A DNA stretch of 64,000 nt from a virus. The position numbers and the translations under genes are program-made. Positions within the stretch are counted from its first letter, which is position 1. Each line of letters starts with the position of its first letter. The stretch covers positions 62,001 to 126,000 of IMG/VR virus record IMGVR_UViG_3300035698_018653; one strand, written 5' to 3'. Shown one piece after another: positions 52,285-59,979 of the stretch. The notes under the pieces were generated by a model that was given only the letters and a program-made list of their open reading frames with translations, made no database searches and was not told where the DNA came from.

Positions 52285-53667
52285 ATGGCGACTCCAGAGA
52301 AAAGAAAGGGGAAGTACAATCTTAAATTTGAGCTGTCTGTACTGAAAGCTATGTATCAAAACATATCTTTCTTGAGAGACGCCATGCTGAAAAATGTGAA
52401 GGTAGAGTATTTTGCCGATAGTGCGCATAGGAATATGTTTATATTTATGAGTGAGTTCTATAGGGCGAAAAAGTCATTGCCTTCGAGAGATGCGCTAGTA
52501 TCTATAATAAAAAGTAGGATCAAGAAAAGGAATCACAGAACATACGCACGTATGTTATCTAAGATGCGCAAAGATATGTCCGAGAGGGATGAAGAGAATT
52601 TTAATTATTATTTAGAGCAATTGGGTAAGCTGTATAGGATTAGGAAAATCCAATATGAAACAAAAAAGATTGTAAGGGTAATAGCGAGTGATGATGAGGA
52701 ATTTACAGACGATAAGTTTGAGCAAATAAAAGGTATCTCCAGGAATATACTGGGTACTGCTTTGGAGGAAAATGATAATGCTTCGAATGAAGGCACGCCG
52801 TTTGATGATTTAAAAGAACGCAAGAGGTTGATAATTAAAAAGAAAAAGTTTCCAGAATTATTTCAAGCAATACCCACTGGCATTGCTGATCTTGATAAAG
52901 TAATTGACGGTTGGATGCCAAGTGAATTTAATTATGTAGATGGAGGAACAAAAACCGGCAAGAGTACATTTTTACTTCAGTGCGGATTTCACCCAGCGGT
53001 ACACATGGGGTACGAAGTGTATCATTTTACAATCGAGATGAGCAAATGGAAAGCAGAGACAAGGTTTGACAGCAGGCTGACCGGCATACCATATAATAAA
53101 TTTAAGAATGGAACCATAAATAAAAAAGAGTGGAATAGTTGGCAGGAGAAAGTCAAGCGCTACAGGGAGAAGGGTGGAGAATACAGGGTGATTTCTTTTG
53201 ATCGTGGCTGTACGGTCTTTGATATAGACCATAAAGCCGATGATATCATGCAGCGAACCGGTAAGGCTCCGAAGTTAATAGTGGTTGATTATATGAATGA
53301 CATAAAACCAATAGGTAATTTTACAACAAGTAAAGACTGGCAAGCAATAGGGAGTATATCCTGGGATATGAAAATGTTAAGTCAATCTTTTAATGACGGT
53401 AATGGAGTGTCTATTCTTACCGCTTCCCAGGCAAAGGAGGGTGGCGGTACAGCTTTTTCTCCGCTCCCTGCTCAGCACGCCACGATACACTTGGAATTAA
53501 TAAGAGATGATGATTTTGATTTATACGGGAAGATGTTTGTCAATGTTAAAAATAACAGGGATGGGCCAGCCGGTATTCGTGTACCAACATATCCGAATTT
53601 TCAATGTTACAAATTTCATTCTTTGCGAAAGAAAGCAGAGTTTGAAGATTTGGGAGATGATGACTAA
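52285..53667 (+). CDS. Replicative DNA helicase (DnaB-like)
   Basis: 460 residues. N-terminal helical domain, then a RecA-type core with Walker A GGTKTGKST (about 220), Walker B LIVVDYMND and the Q motif LTASQ. The full domain order is DnaB-like. It unwinds the fork with the primase encoded next (one-base overlap). Confidence 0.9.
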   Translation: MATPEKRKGKYNLKFELSVLKAMYQNISFLRDAMLKNVKVEYFADSAHRNMFIFMSEFYRAKKSLPSRDALVSIIKSRIKKRNHRTYARMLSKMRKDMSERDEENFNYYLEQLGKLYRIRKIQYETKKIVRVIASDDEEFTDDKFEQIKGISRNILGTALEENDNASNEGTPFDDLKERKRLIIKKKKFPELFQAIPTGIADLDKVIDGWMPSEFNYVDGGTKTGKSTFLLQCGFHPAVHMGYEVYHFTIEMSKWKAETRFDSRLTGIPYNKFKNGTINKKEWNSWQEKVKRYREKGGEYRVISFDRGCTVFDIDHKADDIMQRTGKAPKLIVVDYMNDIKPIGNFTTSKDWQAIGSISWDMKMLSQSFNDGNGVSILTASQAKEGGGTAFSPLPAQHATIHLELIRDDDFDLYGKMFVNVKNNRDGPAGIRVPTYPNFQCYKFHSLRKKAEFEDLGDDD

Positions 53668-54611
53668 TGGACTACACCTTAAAAGAATTTGTAAAAAAAC
53701 ACTTTCTGAAATATACAGAGGACAAAGATAATTTCAAGGTAATCTGTTGCTTCCATGAAGATAGCAACCCCTCGTTATGCGTCAACAAAAGGGGCAGGAT
53801 TAAAAACAAAAAGTATTTGCCTCTTGGTTCATATCATTGTTGGTCTTGCGGTGCGCACGGTAAGTTTAAAGATTTGATAGAGAATTTTGATGAAGACTAC
53901 GCAGATTATGAAGGTGAAAAAATAGATGCAATGGAAAATAGATTATGGAGTGATTTAGACAAAGAGATAGATGGAGTAATGAAAGAGGAAAAGAAATTTA
54001 AGATAACTGTTCCGTATGGTTTAAAAAGTATACATGAAAAAATGGATAATAAGTATTATGAATATTTGGTCAGCCGGGGAATAAAACTAGAAACAATAAA
54101 ATATTTTAATATAGGGTATGTTTCAAATAAGCTTTCAAGGTACTGCGGGCGTATAGTGATTCCAATTACTTTAAATAACAAGAAAAGATTTATATTTCCA
54201 GAAGCTCGTGCGATAGATAAAAGAAAGAAACAGAAGTACATGAGACCGGAAGGAATTCAAGTAAAGAACTTTCTATTTAATTATTATAGCGCACGCAGGG
54301 CACAGCACGTGATAGTGGTTGAGGGCGTGTTCTGTGCCCTATCGCTCTGGCAGTGGAGGTATAACGCAGTATGCTCCTTTAACCCTCAGCTGAGTGATAG
54401 GCAGGCTGATTTACTTCAGAGATTTGACAAGATAATATTTGCGTATGATAATGATGGCGCAGGAGAGAAAGGATTAAAAGATTCACTTGAAATAATGCAA
54501 GGGAAGGGAATAGAATTATATAAAATTGAATTGCCTGAAAATAGAGATATTAATAACATGAAAAAAAAGGAATTTAGATTGATCATGAAAAGAAAAAAGA
54601 GGGTGTATTAA
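53667..54611 (+). CDS. DNA primase (CHC2 zinc finger + TOPRIM)
   Basis: 314 residues. The zinc finger uses Cys28, His30, Cys58 and Cys61 (CCFHEDSNPSLC ... YHCWSCG). The TOPRIM domain has VIVVEGV and AYDNDGAGEKG, with the metal-binding Glu and Asp residues. The central RNA-polymerase domain is short compared with bacterial DnaG, as is usual in phages. Makes primers for the lagging strand with the DnaB-like helicase. Confidence 0.88.
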   Translation: MDYTLKEFVKKHFLKYTEDKDNFKVICCFHEDSNPSLCVNKRGRIKNKKYLPLGSYHCWSCGAHGKFKDLIENFDEDYADYEGEKIDAMENRLWSDLDKEIDGVMKEEKKFKITVPYGLKSIHEKMDNKYYEYLVSRGIKLETIKYFNIGYVSNKLSRYCGRIVIPITLNNKKRFIFPEARAIDKRKKQKYMRPEGIQVKNFLFNYYSARRAQHVIVVEGVFCALSLWQWRYNAVCSFNPQLSDRQADLLQRFDKIIFAYDNDGAGEKGLKDSLEIMQGKGIELYKIELPENRDINNMKKKEFRLIMKRKKRVY

Positions 54612-54634
54612 ATCTTTAAAAAGGGAGTTTTGTA

Positions 54635-55000
54635 ATGAAAAAGAAAAGTGATCAAGGTTTCAGTTTATGGGGACTTTCAAAATATTACAATAGATATCGA
54701 AAAGGAATAGACGCATTAATAGAAAATACTTTTAGTACTTTTACGATTGAATGCCAGGGTACAATAAATAATCCATTAAGATTATGGAAAATATATGATA
54801 CTAGGGTTAATTTAAATAAGCTAACAAAAAAGGAAAAATCTTGTAAGAGTTTAATGTATTGTCAGGCCGATTGGATATGGTCTGCAATGATACATTTTTA
54901 TAAAGATGGATGGAGAAATATTGATGGAAAAATTCTTTGTAAATTTTGTGTAAAAGATTATAAAGAGCTTAAAAAAAGTAATAAGAAAAAAGGAAAATAA
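54635..55000 (+). CDS. Unknown Cys-containing protein
   Basis: 121 residues after AGGGAG. CKSLMYCQADW and a later CKFCVKDY give four Cys in a possible zinc site, and it ends in KKKGK. It follows the primase; no family recognised. Confidence 0.7.
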   Translation: MKKKSDQGFSLWGLSKYYNRYRKGIDALIENTFSTFTIECQGTINNPLRLWKIYDTRVNLNKLTKKEKSCKSLMYCQADWIWSAMIHFYKDGWRNIDGKILCKFCVKDYKELKKSNKKKGK

Positions 55001-55002
55001 GT

Positions 55003-55179
55003 ATGTACTCTAGGAAAAATAAGCACGGAAAATCTATGACGTATATCGGATTTGAAGTAGAGAAAAATGTGCGTAAAAAGTTTGAGAAATTACTGAAAAA
55101 AAGAGGTAAAAATATAAGTGATATTTTAAGAGAATTTATTAATGGGGAGATAGAAAATATTGAAAAACGGTTAAAATAG
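55003..55179 (+). CDS. Ribbon-helix-helix protein (Arc/CopG-like)
   Basis: 58 residues, ATG 55003. MTYIGFEVEKNVRKKFEKLL followed by KKRGKNISDILREFI is the strand-helix-helix pattern of ribbon-helix-helix DNA-binding proteins. It lies directly upstream of a gene-poor region with hairpins and a promoter, which may hold its operator. Probably a repressor of its own or the next unit. Confidence 0.75.
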   Translation: MYSRKNKHGKSMTYIGFEVEKNVRKKFEKLLKKRGKNISDILREFINGEIENIEKRLK

Positions 55180-55238
55180 CGGTGATTTCAGGTACAATTT
55201 ACGAAAACTTATATGTTCATAAGTATAATAAAAACAGT

Positions 55239-55271
55239 AACTTATGAAAAGTTGTAAGTTTTTTTTTAAAT
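55239..55271 (+). terminator. Weak AT-rich intrinsic terminator
   Basis: AACTTAT and GTAAGTT pair around a TGAAAAGTT-type loop and run into nine T. A similar ACTTAT/ATAAGT hairpin lies just upstream (about 55208-55228). Both may also be operator half-sites for the ribbon-helix-helix protein. Confidence 0.55.
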
Positions 55272-55304
55272 TATTTTTAAAATATCTCATTTTTTCCTTT
55301 ACAG

Positions 55305-55358
55305 TTAAACAAGAAATTGTTAATTTATATAATAGTTAAACGAAACGCTCTTTAAAAA
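55305..55358 (+). promoter_or_regulatory. Promoter followed by boxA-like antitermination site
   Basis: TATAAT (55328-55333) is a perfect -10 with TTAAAC (55305-55310) at 17 bases, a poor -35. CGCTCTTTAAAAA (55346-55358) then closely matches boxA of rRNA operons and lambda nut sites. The rest of the leader (55359-55521) holds further hairpins, such as AAAAGAAA/TTTCTTTT and GCGCT/AGCGC. No gene lies between 55180 and 55521. Confidence 0.5.
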
Positions 55359-55521
55359 ATCGGTTCGGAAGTACGGCCAACCAAACGGCGCTGGGAAAAC
55401 ACCGAGAAAAAAAAAGAAATTAAAAAAGAGTTAGCTTTCTTTTTCTTATAGTGGCGCTTCTGAGAAATCAAGAGCGCTACAATAAGTAAACTAAATTATT
55501 CATTTTTAATAGGAGTTAGAA

Positions 55522-55830
55522 ATGAGAATTAAAAGAGGGCTGTTCAAGGGCGCAAAGTTGGAAGAGGTTTATAAGTGTGATACAGGCGAATATAGAACTA
55601 CTGACCCTTGCTTTTGTACCAGAAATCCCACTTTGCAAAGCTTACGCACTAGCAGAAAAACATGGTCAATTAGGTGGGACATAAAACACGACAGAATTGA
55701 TACTAAAGATTTAATTGTAAGAATTCTTTATTATACGGCAAAGCGAACAAGAAAAAGTATGCGATATGAGGTTGATATAGTTACAACTTGGGAAAATTGC
55801 CTTACTACTTTTACTAGTCATTTAATTTAA
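55522..55830 (+). CDS. Unknown small basic protein
   Basis: 102 residues after AGGAG. Arg/Lys-rich with CDTGEYRTTDPCFC near the start. First gene behind the boxA-like leader. Not recognised. Confidence 0.7.
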   Translation: MRIKRGLFKGAKLEEVYKCDTGEYRTTDPCFCTRNPTLQSLRTSRKTWSIRWDIKHDRIDTKDLIVRILYYTAKRTRKSMRYEVDIVTTWENCLTTFTSHLI

Positions 55831-55840
55831 TTAAAATATA

Positions 55841-55937
55841 AAGAGATTGCGTAAAATGTCCTTGGTAGGCAACAAGCGTTTGAAGATAGGACGAGGTTCG
55901 ATTCCTCTACTTAAATATTGCGCTGGCGTAATCTTTT
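55841..55937 (+). ncRNA. Closed-stem RNA with tRNA-like T-arm
   Basis: AAGAGATTGCG (55841-55851) pairs with CGTAATCTTTT (55927-55937) over 11 positions, two of them G-T. Inside, GTCCT (55858-55862) pairs with AGGAC (55888-55892), and GAGG-TTCGATT-CCTC (55893-55907) has the sequence of a tRNA T-arm. No acceptor strand follows that T-arm at tRNA distance, so I do not call a tRNA. Next ATG 19 bases downstream. Confidence 0.55.
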
Positions 55938-55955
55938 AAAATAAAGGAGTTAGAA

Positions 55956-56165
55956 ATGAAAGAGTTAGAATGGAAATCGAAAGATGCGTATGAAATTGAA
56001 GCAAAAAGTAATAGATTTTTAGAGAAGTATAATATTGAATATTGTACTATAAGTTGTTTAAACACTTTAAGCATTATTGGTGGGAGTAATAATAAAAAAT
56101 ATATTGGACAATTTGAAAAATTAGTTAACGCTCAGCAAGTTGCAGGGATGATTGATAATGGATAA
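55956..56165 (+). CDS. Unknown small protein
   Basis: 69 residues after AAAGGAG. YCTISCLNTLSIIGGSNNKK suggests a small alpha/beta fold. Not recognised. Confidence 0.65.
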   Translation: MKELEWKSKDAYEIEAKSNRFLEKYNIEYCTISCLNTLSIIGGSNNKKYIGQFEKLVNAQQVAGMIDNG

Positions 56166-56195
56166 TTAATTTAACCTTTTAAATAGGAGTTAAAG

Positions 56196-56492
56196 ATGAA
56201 AGTATCTGTCAGTATAATGGGTATGGATTGTACGAATAACGGAGTAACTTCCGGGAAAGAAAATGCTCTATTAATAGTTAATGAAGAGATTGATGAAAAT
56301 CAGGATTCGTTTGTTGGTGATATTCCGGTTTTAAAAATTGTTAGTGGGAGGGGCGGTAGAGAATATATAGCTGTTCCGGTTAAGGCTGGAAAAAATGAAT
56401 ACCCTATGTTTGGTGGACAGTTTATTTATACTTCAGATTCAAGATTTCCTTTTTCTAATCCTATTCACGTTCATGATCGGTATGAAAAATAA
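56196..56492 (+). CDS. Unknown small strand-rich protein
   Basis: 98 residues after TAGGAG. Many short strands and an Arg-Gly-rich VSGRGGREYIAVPV middle. Probably a small barrel. Not recognised. Confidence 0.65.
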   Translation: MKVSVSIMGMDCTNNGVTSGKENALLIVNEEIDENQDSFVGDIPVLKIVSGRGGREYIAVPVKAGKNEYPMFGGQFIYTSDSRFPFSNPIHVHDRYEK

Positions 56493-56513
56493 ACCTTTAA
56501 AGGAGTTAGAAAA

Positions 56514-57029
56514 ATGAATAAACCAAATTTAAAGGATTATAAAGAATATAATTGTTGGTATGATGATACTTTAGTTTGGGATCAGTACGGATACTGGCAT
56601 GAAAACACTAGCGCGAATGGTCCTGCTTGGTTTACTCCAGCGTTTATAAAAGAATCAAAGCAAATAGCAAAGAGTTTGATTGAGTCTGATATTCAATTAT
56701 GGTATAAAACGAAAAAAGAAAAGAATGGAAAGTGGAGCGCAGAATGGATAACGTATGACAAAGCAAATAAATATATTTATTTTCAATGTGGTGTTAGTGA
56801 GTGCACAAGCGAGAGCAGAGCAGAAGATTATGTAAGAGATCGTCACAGCACTCATAAGCGTCTTTATGGCGGCGTGATAGATGCGATGCTAGTATATAAG
56901 CGTACTGGGGTTGCTTGCTTACCGGACTGGAATACAAATAAAAGCGATAGTTTTGGATATAAAGACGGAGAGAAAAACGAAGTGCCGAGAGCAAGTGAAG
57001 TAAGAAAGAAAAAGGTTTTAATAGCCTAA
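56514..57029 (+). CDS. Unknown protein with RKKKVLIA tail
   Basis: 171 residues, Trp/Tyr-rich (WYDDTLVWDQYGYWHE) with a helical centre. It ends in EVRKKKVLIA, a variant of the shared C-terminal tail. The family is not recognised. Confidence 0.7.
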   Translation: MNKPNLKDYKEYNCWYDDTLVWDQYGYWHENTSANGPAWFTPAFIKESKQIAKSLIESDIQLWYKTKKEKNGKWSAEWITYDKANKYIYFQCGVSECTSESRAEDYVRDRHSTHKRLYGGVIDAMLVYKRTGVACLPDWNTNKSDSFGYKDGEKNEVPRASEVRKKKVLIA

Positions 57030-57042
57030 AAAGGAGGAATAA

Positions 57043-57282
57043 ATCAAAAACGTATTTTATACCAATTACGGGAATGAAGGAATTGAATTAAGTATAGATG
57101 GAAAGCTTTATTATTATCCTGTACGGAGATCATTAACCGATAAAGCAATTAAAATATTGGAAAAAGGAGGAACTTATAAAGCGGTAAACTATCTCAAAAA
57201 ATTTCACAAAGGAGTTGATAGAAGTAAGAAGCACTATAACGAAAAAGTTGTAAAAGAAATCTTAAATAAAATAAGGAGTTAG
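57043..57282 (+). CDS. Unknown protein with a non-standard ATC start
   Basis: 79 codons open from 57043. AAGGAGG (57031-57037) lies five bases before ATC, with no ATG, GTG or TTG at a workable position, so ATC is the probable start or a mutated ATG. The translation is protein-like: GKLYYYPVRRSLTDKAIKIL, then KKFHKGVDRSKKHY. It ends four bases before the next ATG, and the Shine-Dalgarno of the next gene lies in its last codons, as for real genes here. Confidence 0.6.
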   Translation: MKNVFYTNYGNEGIELSIDGKLYYYPVRRSLTDKAIKILEKGGTYKAVNYLKKFHKGVDRSKKHYNEKVVKEILNKIRS

Positions 57283-57285
57283 TTT

Positions 57286-57537
57286 ATGGAAAAACCAAAG
57301 TATACCCCAGGGCCATGGAGAGTAAGTGGAAATAAGGTAGATGGAAATGGCTATCATATAGTATCTGTTAATGGTTGTCGAACAACAGAGGGTATAGCAA
57401 ACGCAAACTTGATCGCAGCAGCTCCGGACTTACTGAAAACCTGTAAACAGTTACTAGATTATTATAATGGCGAAGCTAATATCAACGGTACTGCCCGTAT
57501 TGCTATGCTAACCGTAGCTATTGAAAAAGCAGAATAA
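57286..57537 (+). CDS. Phage protein of the 'NANLIAAAPDLL' family
   Basis: 83 residues. YTPGPWRV, then ANANLIAAAPDLLKTCKQLL, are the hallmark motifs of a small protein family widespread in phages, with no known function. A terminator follows. Confidence 0.8.
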   Translation: MEKPKYTPGPWRVSGNKVDGNGYHIVSVNGCRTTEGIANANLIAAAPDLLKTCKQLLDYYNGEANINGTARIAMLTVAIEKAE

Positions 57538-57548
57538 ATAAATCAAAT

Positions 57549-57577
57549 AAAGAGGGGGTGTAAAAGCCCCCTCTTTT
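57549..57577 (+). terminator. Intrinsic terminator
   Basis: AAAGAGGGGG (57549-57558) pairs perfectly with CCCCCTCTTT (57567-57576) around an 8-base loop. The T tract partly overlaps the stem. It ends the unit 55522-57537. Confidence 0.85.
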
Positions 57578-57604
57578 ATAACCTCAAACTAAGGAGTTAG
57601 TAAA

Positions 57605-57760
57605 ATGGAATTTGACGATATTAAATTAATTGATTTAATTATACCAGACGATAAAGAAAGAATAATAAAAGAAATTAAAGAAATAAATAAAATGGACTGG
57701 GATGAAGTTTTTAAAAGAGTCAGAATAATTAATTTTATTATTTCAGTTATCAGATATTAA
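57605..57760 (+). CDS. Unknown small acidic protein
   Basis: 51 residues, AAGGAG before ATG 57605. It is all helical with a hydrophobic IINFIISVI end. Not recognised. Confidence 0.6.
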   Translation: MEFDDIKLIDLIIPDDKERIIKEIKEINKMDWDEVFKRVRIINFIISVIRY

Positions 57761-57794
57761 ACAAAAATAAAATCTCAAAATAAGGAGCTACAAA

Positions 57795-58073
57795 ATGAAA
57801 TACGATGCACTCGCCATACTGCAAGATATACTGATGATCGTAGGTACTATTCCGAAACTGGCCATGGACGAACTGAACGCCTGGAAAAAGAAGTATGATT
57901 TTGTAGGAATGAAAAATAAAGATATCCTCAAGCATAAGCTATATCTGAAAACCGTCACTTCCAATAATAAGTGGCACTGGAAGTTCAGCTTCAAAAACTT
58001 TTTAATTATTTCCAGGGAATATTATCTCAATGCAAAAGTATTTCATGCAGAGAAAGTATTTTCCATTTTCTAA
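57795..58073 (+). CDS. Unknown small protein
   Basis: 92 residues after AAGGAG. Helical N-terminal third, then strand-rich with KTVTSNNKWHWKFSF. Ends ten bases before a tRNA gene. Not recognised. Confidence 0.65.
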   Translation: MKYDALAILQDILMIVGTIPKLAMDELNAWKKKYDFVGMKNKDILKHKLYLKTVTSNNKWHWKFSFKNFLIISREYYLNAKVFHAEKVFSIF

Positions 58074-58083
58074 ATGAAAATAT

Positions 58084-58159
58084 GCCCCTGTATCCTAACG
58101 AATAGGGAAACTGTCTTCTAAACAGTTACGTCTCGGTTTGAATCCGGGCAGGGGCACCA
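58084..58159 (+). tRNA. tRNA-Arg (anticodon TCT)
   Basis: A full cloverleaf: acceptor GCCCCTG with CAGGGGC; D arm TCCT/AGGG; anticodon stem ACTGT/ACAGT with loop CTTCTAA, giving anticodon TCT (reads AGA); T arm CTCGG-TTTGAAT-CCGGG; encoded ACCA end. AGA is the common Arg codon in this AT-rich genome, which explains its value to the phage. Confidence 0.95.
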
Positions 58160-58180
58160 TTTTAAAAAGGAGTTAAATAA

Positions 58181-58438
58181 ATGTATATGAAATATATTGT
58201 AATAGAAATATTGGGACAAGAAAGAGTTTTTATTTTTCAAAAAGAAATACAGCATGGTGACCTTTGGCAAACACTAAGAGAAAATTATAATCCTCAAGAA
58301 GTAGGGTTAGTAAGCGCCGGACAGATTTTATATAAAAAGGAAAGAGGTTTTATTTGTACCGGCGAAAGTCTGACCTTAGAAATAAAGTCAAGAAAGGAAA
58401 TAGATACAGAATTATTAATGAAGCAATTTGAAATATAA
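58181..58438 (+). CDS. Unknown small protein
   Basis: 85 residues after AAGGAG. An alternating strand-helix-strand pattern. Not recognised; first gene behind the tRNA. Confidence 0.65.
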   Translation: MYMKYIVIEILGQERVFIFQKEIQHGDLWQTLRENYNPQEVGLVSAGQILYKKERGFICTGESLTLEIKSRKEIDTELLMKQFEI

Positions 58439-58454
58439 AGGATAACAATAAAAT

Positions 58455-58622
58455 ATGAAACAAACTAAAATAACGAAACAGAAAGGGGCGCTACAAAGAT
58501 TAGAGTTAAATAGAAAAAGAATGGAGGACAATATATATTGGGATGACGAATATAAAAAAAAATACTTTAAAAAAGTTGACAAGGAAATAGAAACCTTAAG
58601 GAATAAAATAGGAGTGTTATGA
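58455..58622 (+). CDS. Small basic coiled-coil protein
   Basis: 55 residues, ATG 58455, ATGA overlap with the next gene. Lys/Arg/Glu-rich with heptad-like spacing (LQRLELNRKRMEDNI). Coupled to the SEC-C gene. Confidence 0.55.
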   Translation: MKQTKITKQKGALQRLELNRKRMEDNIYWDDEYKKKYFKKVDKEIETLRNKIGVL

Positions 58623-58816
58623 ACTTCTTAAAAAATCTTTTTAAAAGGAGAGATAAAGTAAAAAGAGTTTGCGATACAGATCCAGAGCTGGATAGATTAT
58701 TAAAAAGGCATTGTGAAAAAATAAAGAGAAGAAAGATATTTGCTAATATAGGAAGGAATAGTAAGTGCCCGTGTTTATCTGGAAAAAAATATAAACACTG
58801 CTGCTTAAATAAATAA
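58619..58816 (+). CDS. SEC-C motif zinc protein
   Basis: 65 residues. The last 20 residues read GRNSKCPCLSGKKYKHCC, the SEC-C motif (C-x-C-x8-C-C) first known from SecA, which binds one zinc. The front is a basic helix. Such small SEC-C proteins are adapters for other proteins or nucleic acids; the partner is unknown. Confidence 0.75.
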   Translation: MNFLKNLFKRRDKVKRVCDTDPELDRLLKRHCEKIKRRKIFANIGRNSKCPCLSGKKYKHCCLNK

Positions 58817-58827
58817 AGGAGTTAGTT

Positions 58828-59172
58828 ATGAGTAAAGTATGGAAAATATTTTTGAGAAATAAGTGTAGTGAGATTGCAGGAAAAATTAAAGTTTTATTAC
58901 TTTCAATAATTGTTGCAATAGTTATTGGCGCTATACTAACTGTTATTTGGTTTTGTATTGGGTATGGAGTATATAAATTACTTCCTATGTTTTATGCCTG
59001 GCTAGGACATCCAGCAGATTTTGAAAATTTAATGGGAACAGGTATTGGGCTTTCAATTCTTATATTAGGACCTTCTTTTTTGTCATATTATTTATTTTAT
59101 GATTGGCCAAAACAATTTAAAGAATGGATTGCTGATAATTGGATTAAAGCCAAAAGAGAAGCATTAAAATAA
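58828..59172 (+). CDS. Membrane protein with two segments
   Basis: 114 residues. Two hydrophobic stretches (about 25-55 and 70-92) are separated by a short loop with YAWLGHPADF, and the C-terminal tail is basic. No holin or exclusion family recognised. Confidence 0.65.
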   Translation: MSKVWKIFLRNKCSEIAGKIKVLLLSIIVAIVIGAILTVIWFCIGYGVYKLLPMFYAWLGHPADFENLMGTGIGLSILILGPSFLSYYLFYDWPKQFKEWIADNWIKAKREALK

Positions 59173-59182
59173 AGGAGCCATT

Positions 59183-59407
59183 ATGATAAAGGGGTTAGAG
59201 TTTGCTGTTTATGTTATACTTGCTTTTTCTATTCTGTATTTAATAGGTAGATTAATTCAAGCTTATTTGATTTATAGAAAAAGAAAAAAGAGTTTGGTTA
59301 AAGTAGTTTGGCCGGATTGTTTTAATGGGTGTGAGGCCGTTGAGCACCTTGGCGTTGGGGAATGTGAAAGTATCTGTCCAGATAAATTTGATAAGGAGTT
59401 TAAATAA
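59183..59407 (+). CDS. Small membrane protein with Cys-rich tail
   Basis: 74 residues. One N-terminal membrane segment (residues 5-30), a basic RKRKKS stretch, then CFNGCEAVEHLGVGECESIC with four Cys. Possible membrane-anchored metal or disulphide domain. Stop-start overlap with the next gene. Confidence 0.65.
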   Translation: MIKGLEFAVYVILAFSILYLIGRLIQAYLIYRKRKKSLVKVVWPDCFNGCEAVEHLGVGECESICPDKFDKEFK

Positions 59408-59619
59408 TGAAACCTCAAGATCACTGCGATAAAATTAGAAAGGAGTTTGAAGATAAAAGTAGGTATATTCCAGATAATATTGATGGTGTTGATTACGGTT
59501 ATTATGCAATAGCATATGGCAAAAAAGTATTTGTAGATAGCTGTACAATGGCTTTATGGATAAAATATGCAAAAGTAAATAAGGTAAAAAAGGAGTTAAT
59601 ATATGGCGAGAACAATTGA
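59407..59619 (+). CDS. Unknown small protein
   Basis: 70 residues; starts at the preceding stop (TAATG) and overlaps the next gene by 17 bases. Tyr-rich centre, basic end. Not recognised. Confidence 0.65.
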   Translation: MKPQDHCDKIRKEFEDKSRYIPDNIDGVDYGYYAIAYGKKVFVDSCTMALWIKYAKVNKVKKELIYGENN

Positions 59620-59965
59620 CGTTATATATTTTGATTGCGTATTGATTACTAAGAATGAAGGGGAGAGTAAGCTTACGTCAGATGAGATTATGGATGGCCC
59701 AGGTCGTATCTGTAAGCTGACAGATGAACTCTGTCCTAATAATCGAGGTATAGTTAAGAATGGGCCGATTCCTGAATGTAAGATCAGGGACGAGTTTCAT
59801 AATGCCTGGCTTAAGGAGAAAGGGTTTGTTAAGAATGAGAAAGCAGAACAATTCAAAAACAAAAAGGTGTTGATCGTTGATGAACCAATACCGAAAAAGA
59901 AAAAGGTATTAATTGTTGACGAACCAATACCAAAAAAGAAAAAGAAAAAAATACTTATAATGTAG
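59603..59965 (+). CDS. Unknown protein with tandem lysine/LIV tail repeats
   Basis: 120 residues. The first 85 have four Cys and a mixed fold. The tail (86-120) is built of KKVLIVDEPIP, KKKKVLIVDEPIP and KKKKKKILIM: two 13-residue copies (59867-59905 and 59906-59944) followed by the end shared by other proteins here. The copies differ at five codons, all silent, so the protein sequence is under selection. Function unknown. Confidence 0.75.
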   Translation: MARTIDVIYFDCVLITKNEGESKLTSDEIMDGPGRICKLTDELCPNNRGIVKNGPIPECKIRDEFHNAWLKEKGFVKNEKAEQFKNKKVLIVDEPIPKKKKVLIVDEPIPKKKKKKILIM

Positions 59966-59979
59966 AAAGGGGTTAGGTA

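Noticed and set aside
55841-55937. Ordinary tRNA gene
   Set aside because: T-arm present, but no acceptor stem at the right distance and no clear anticodon arm.
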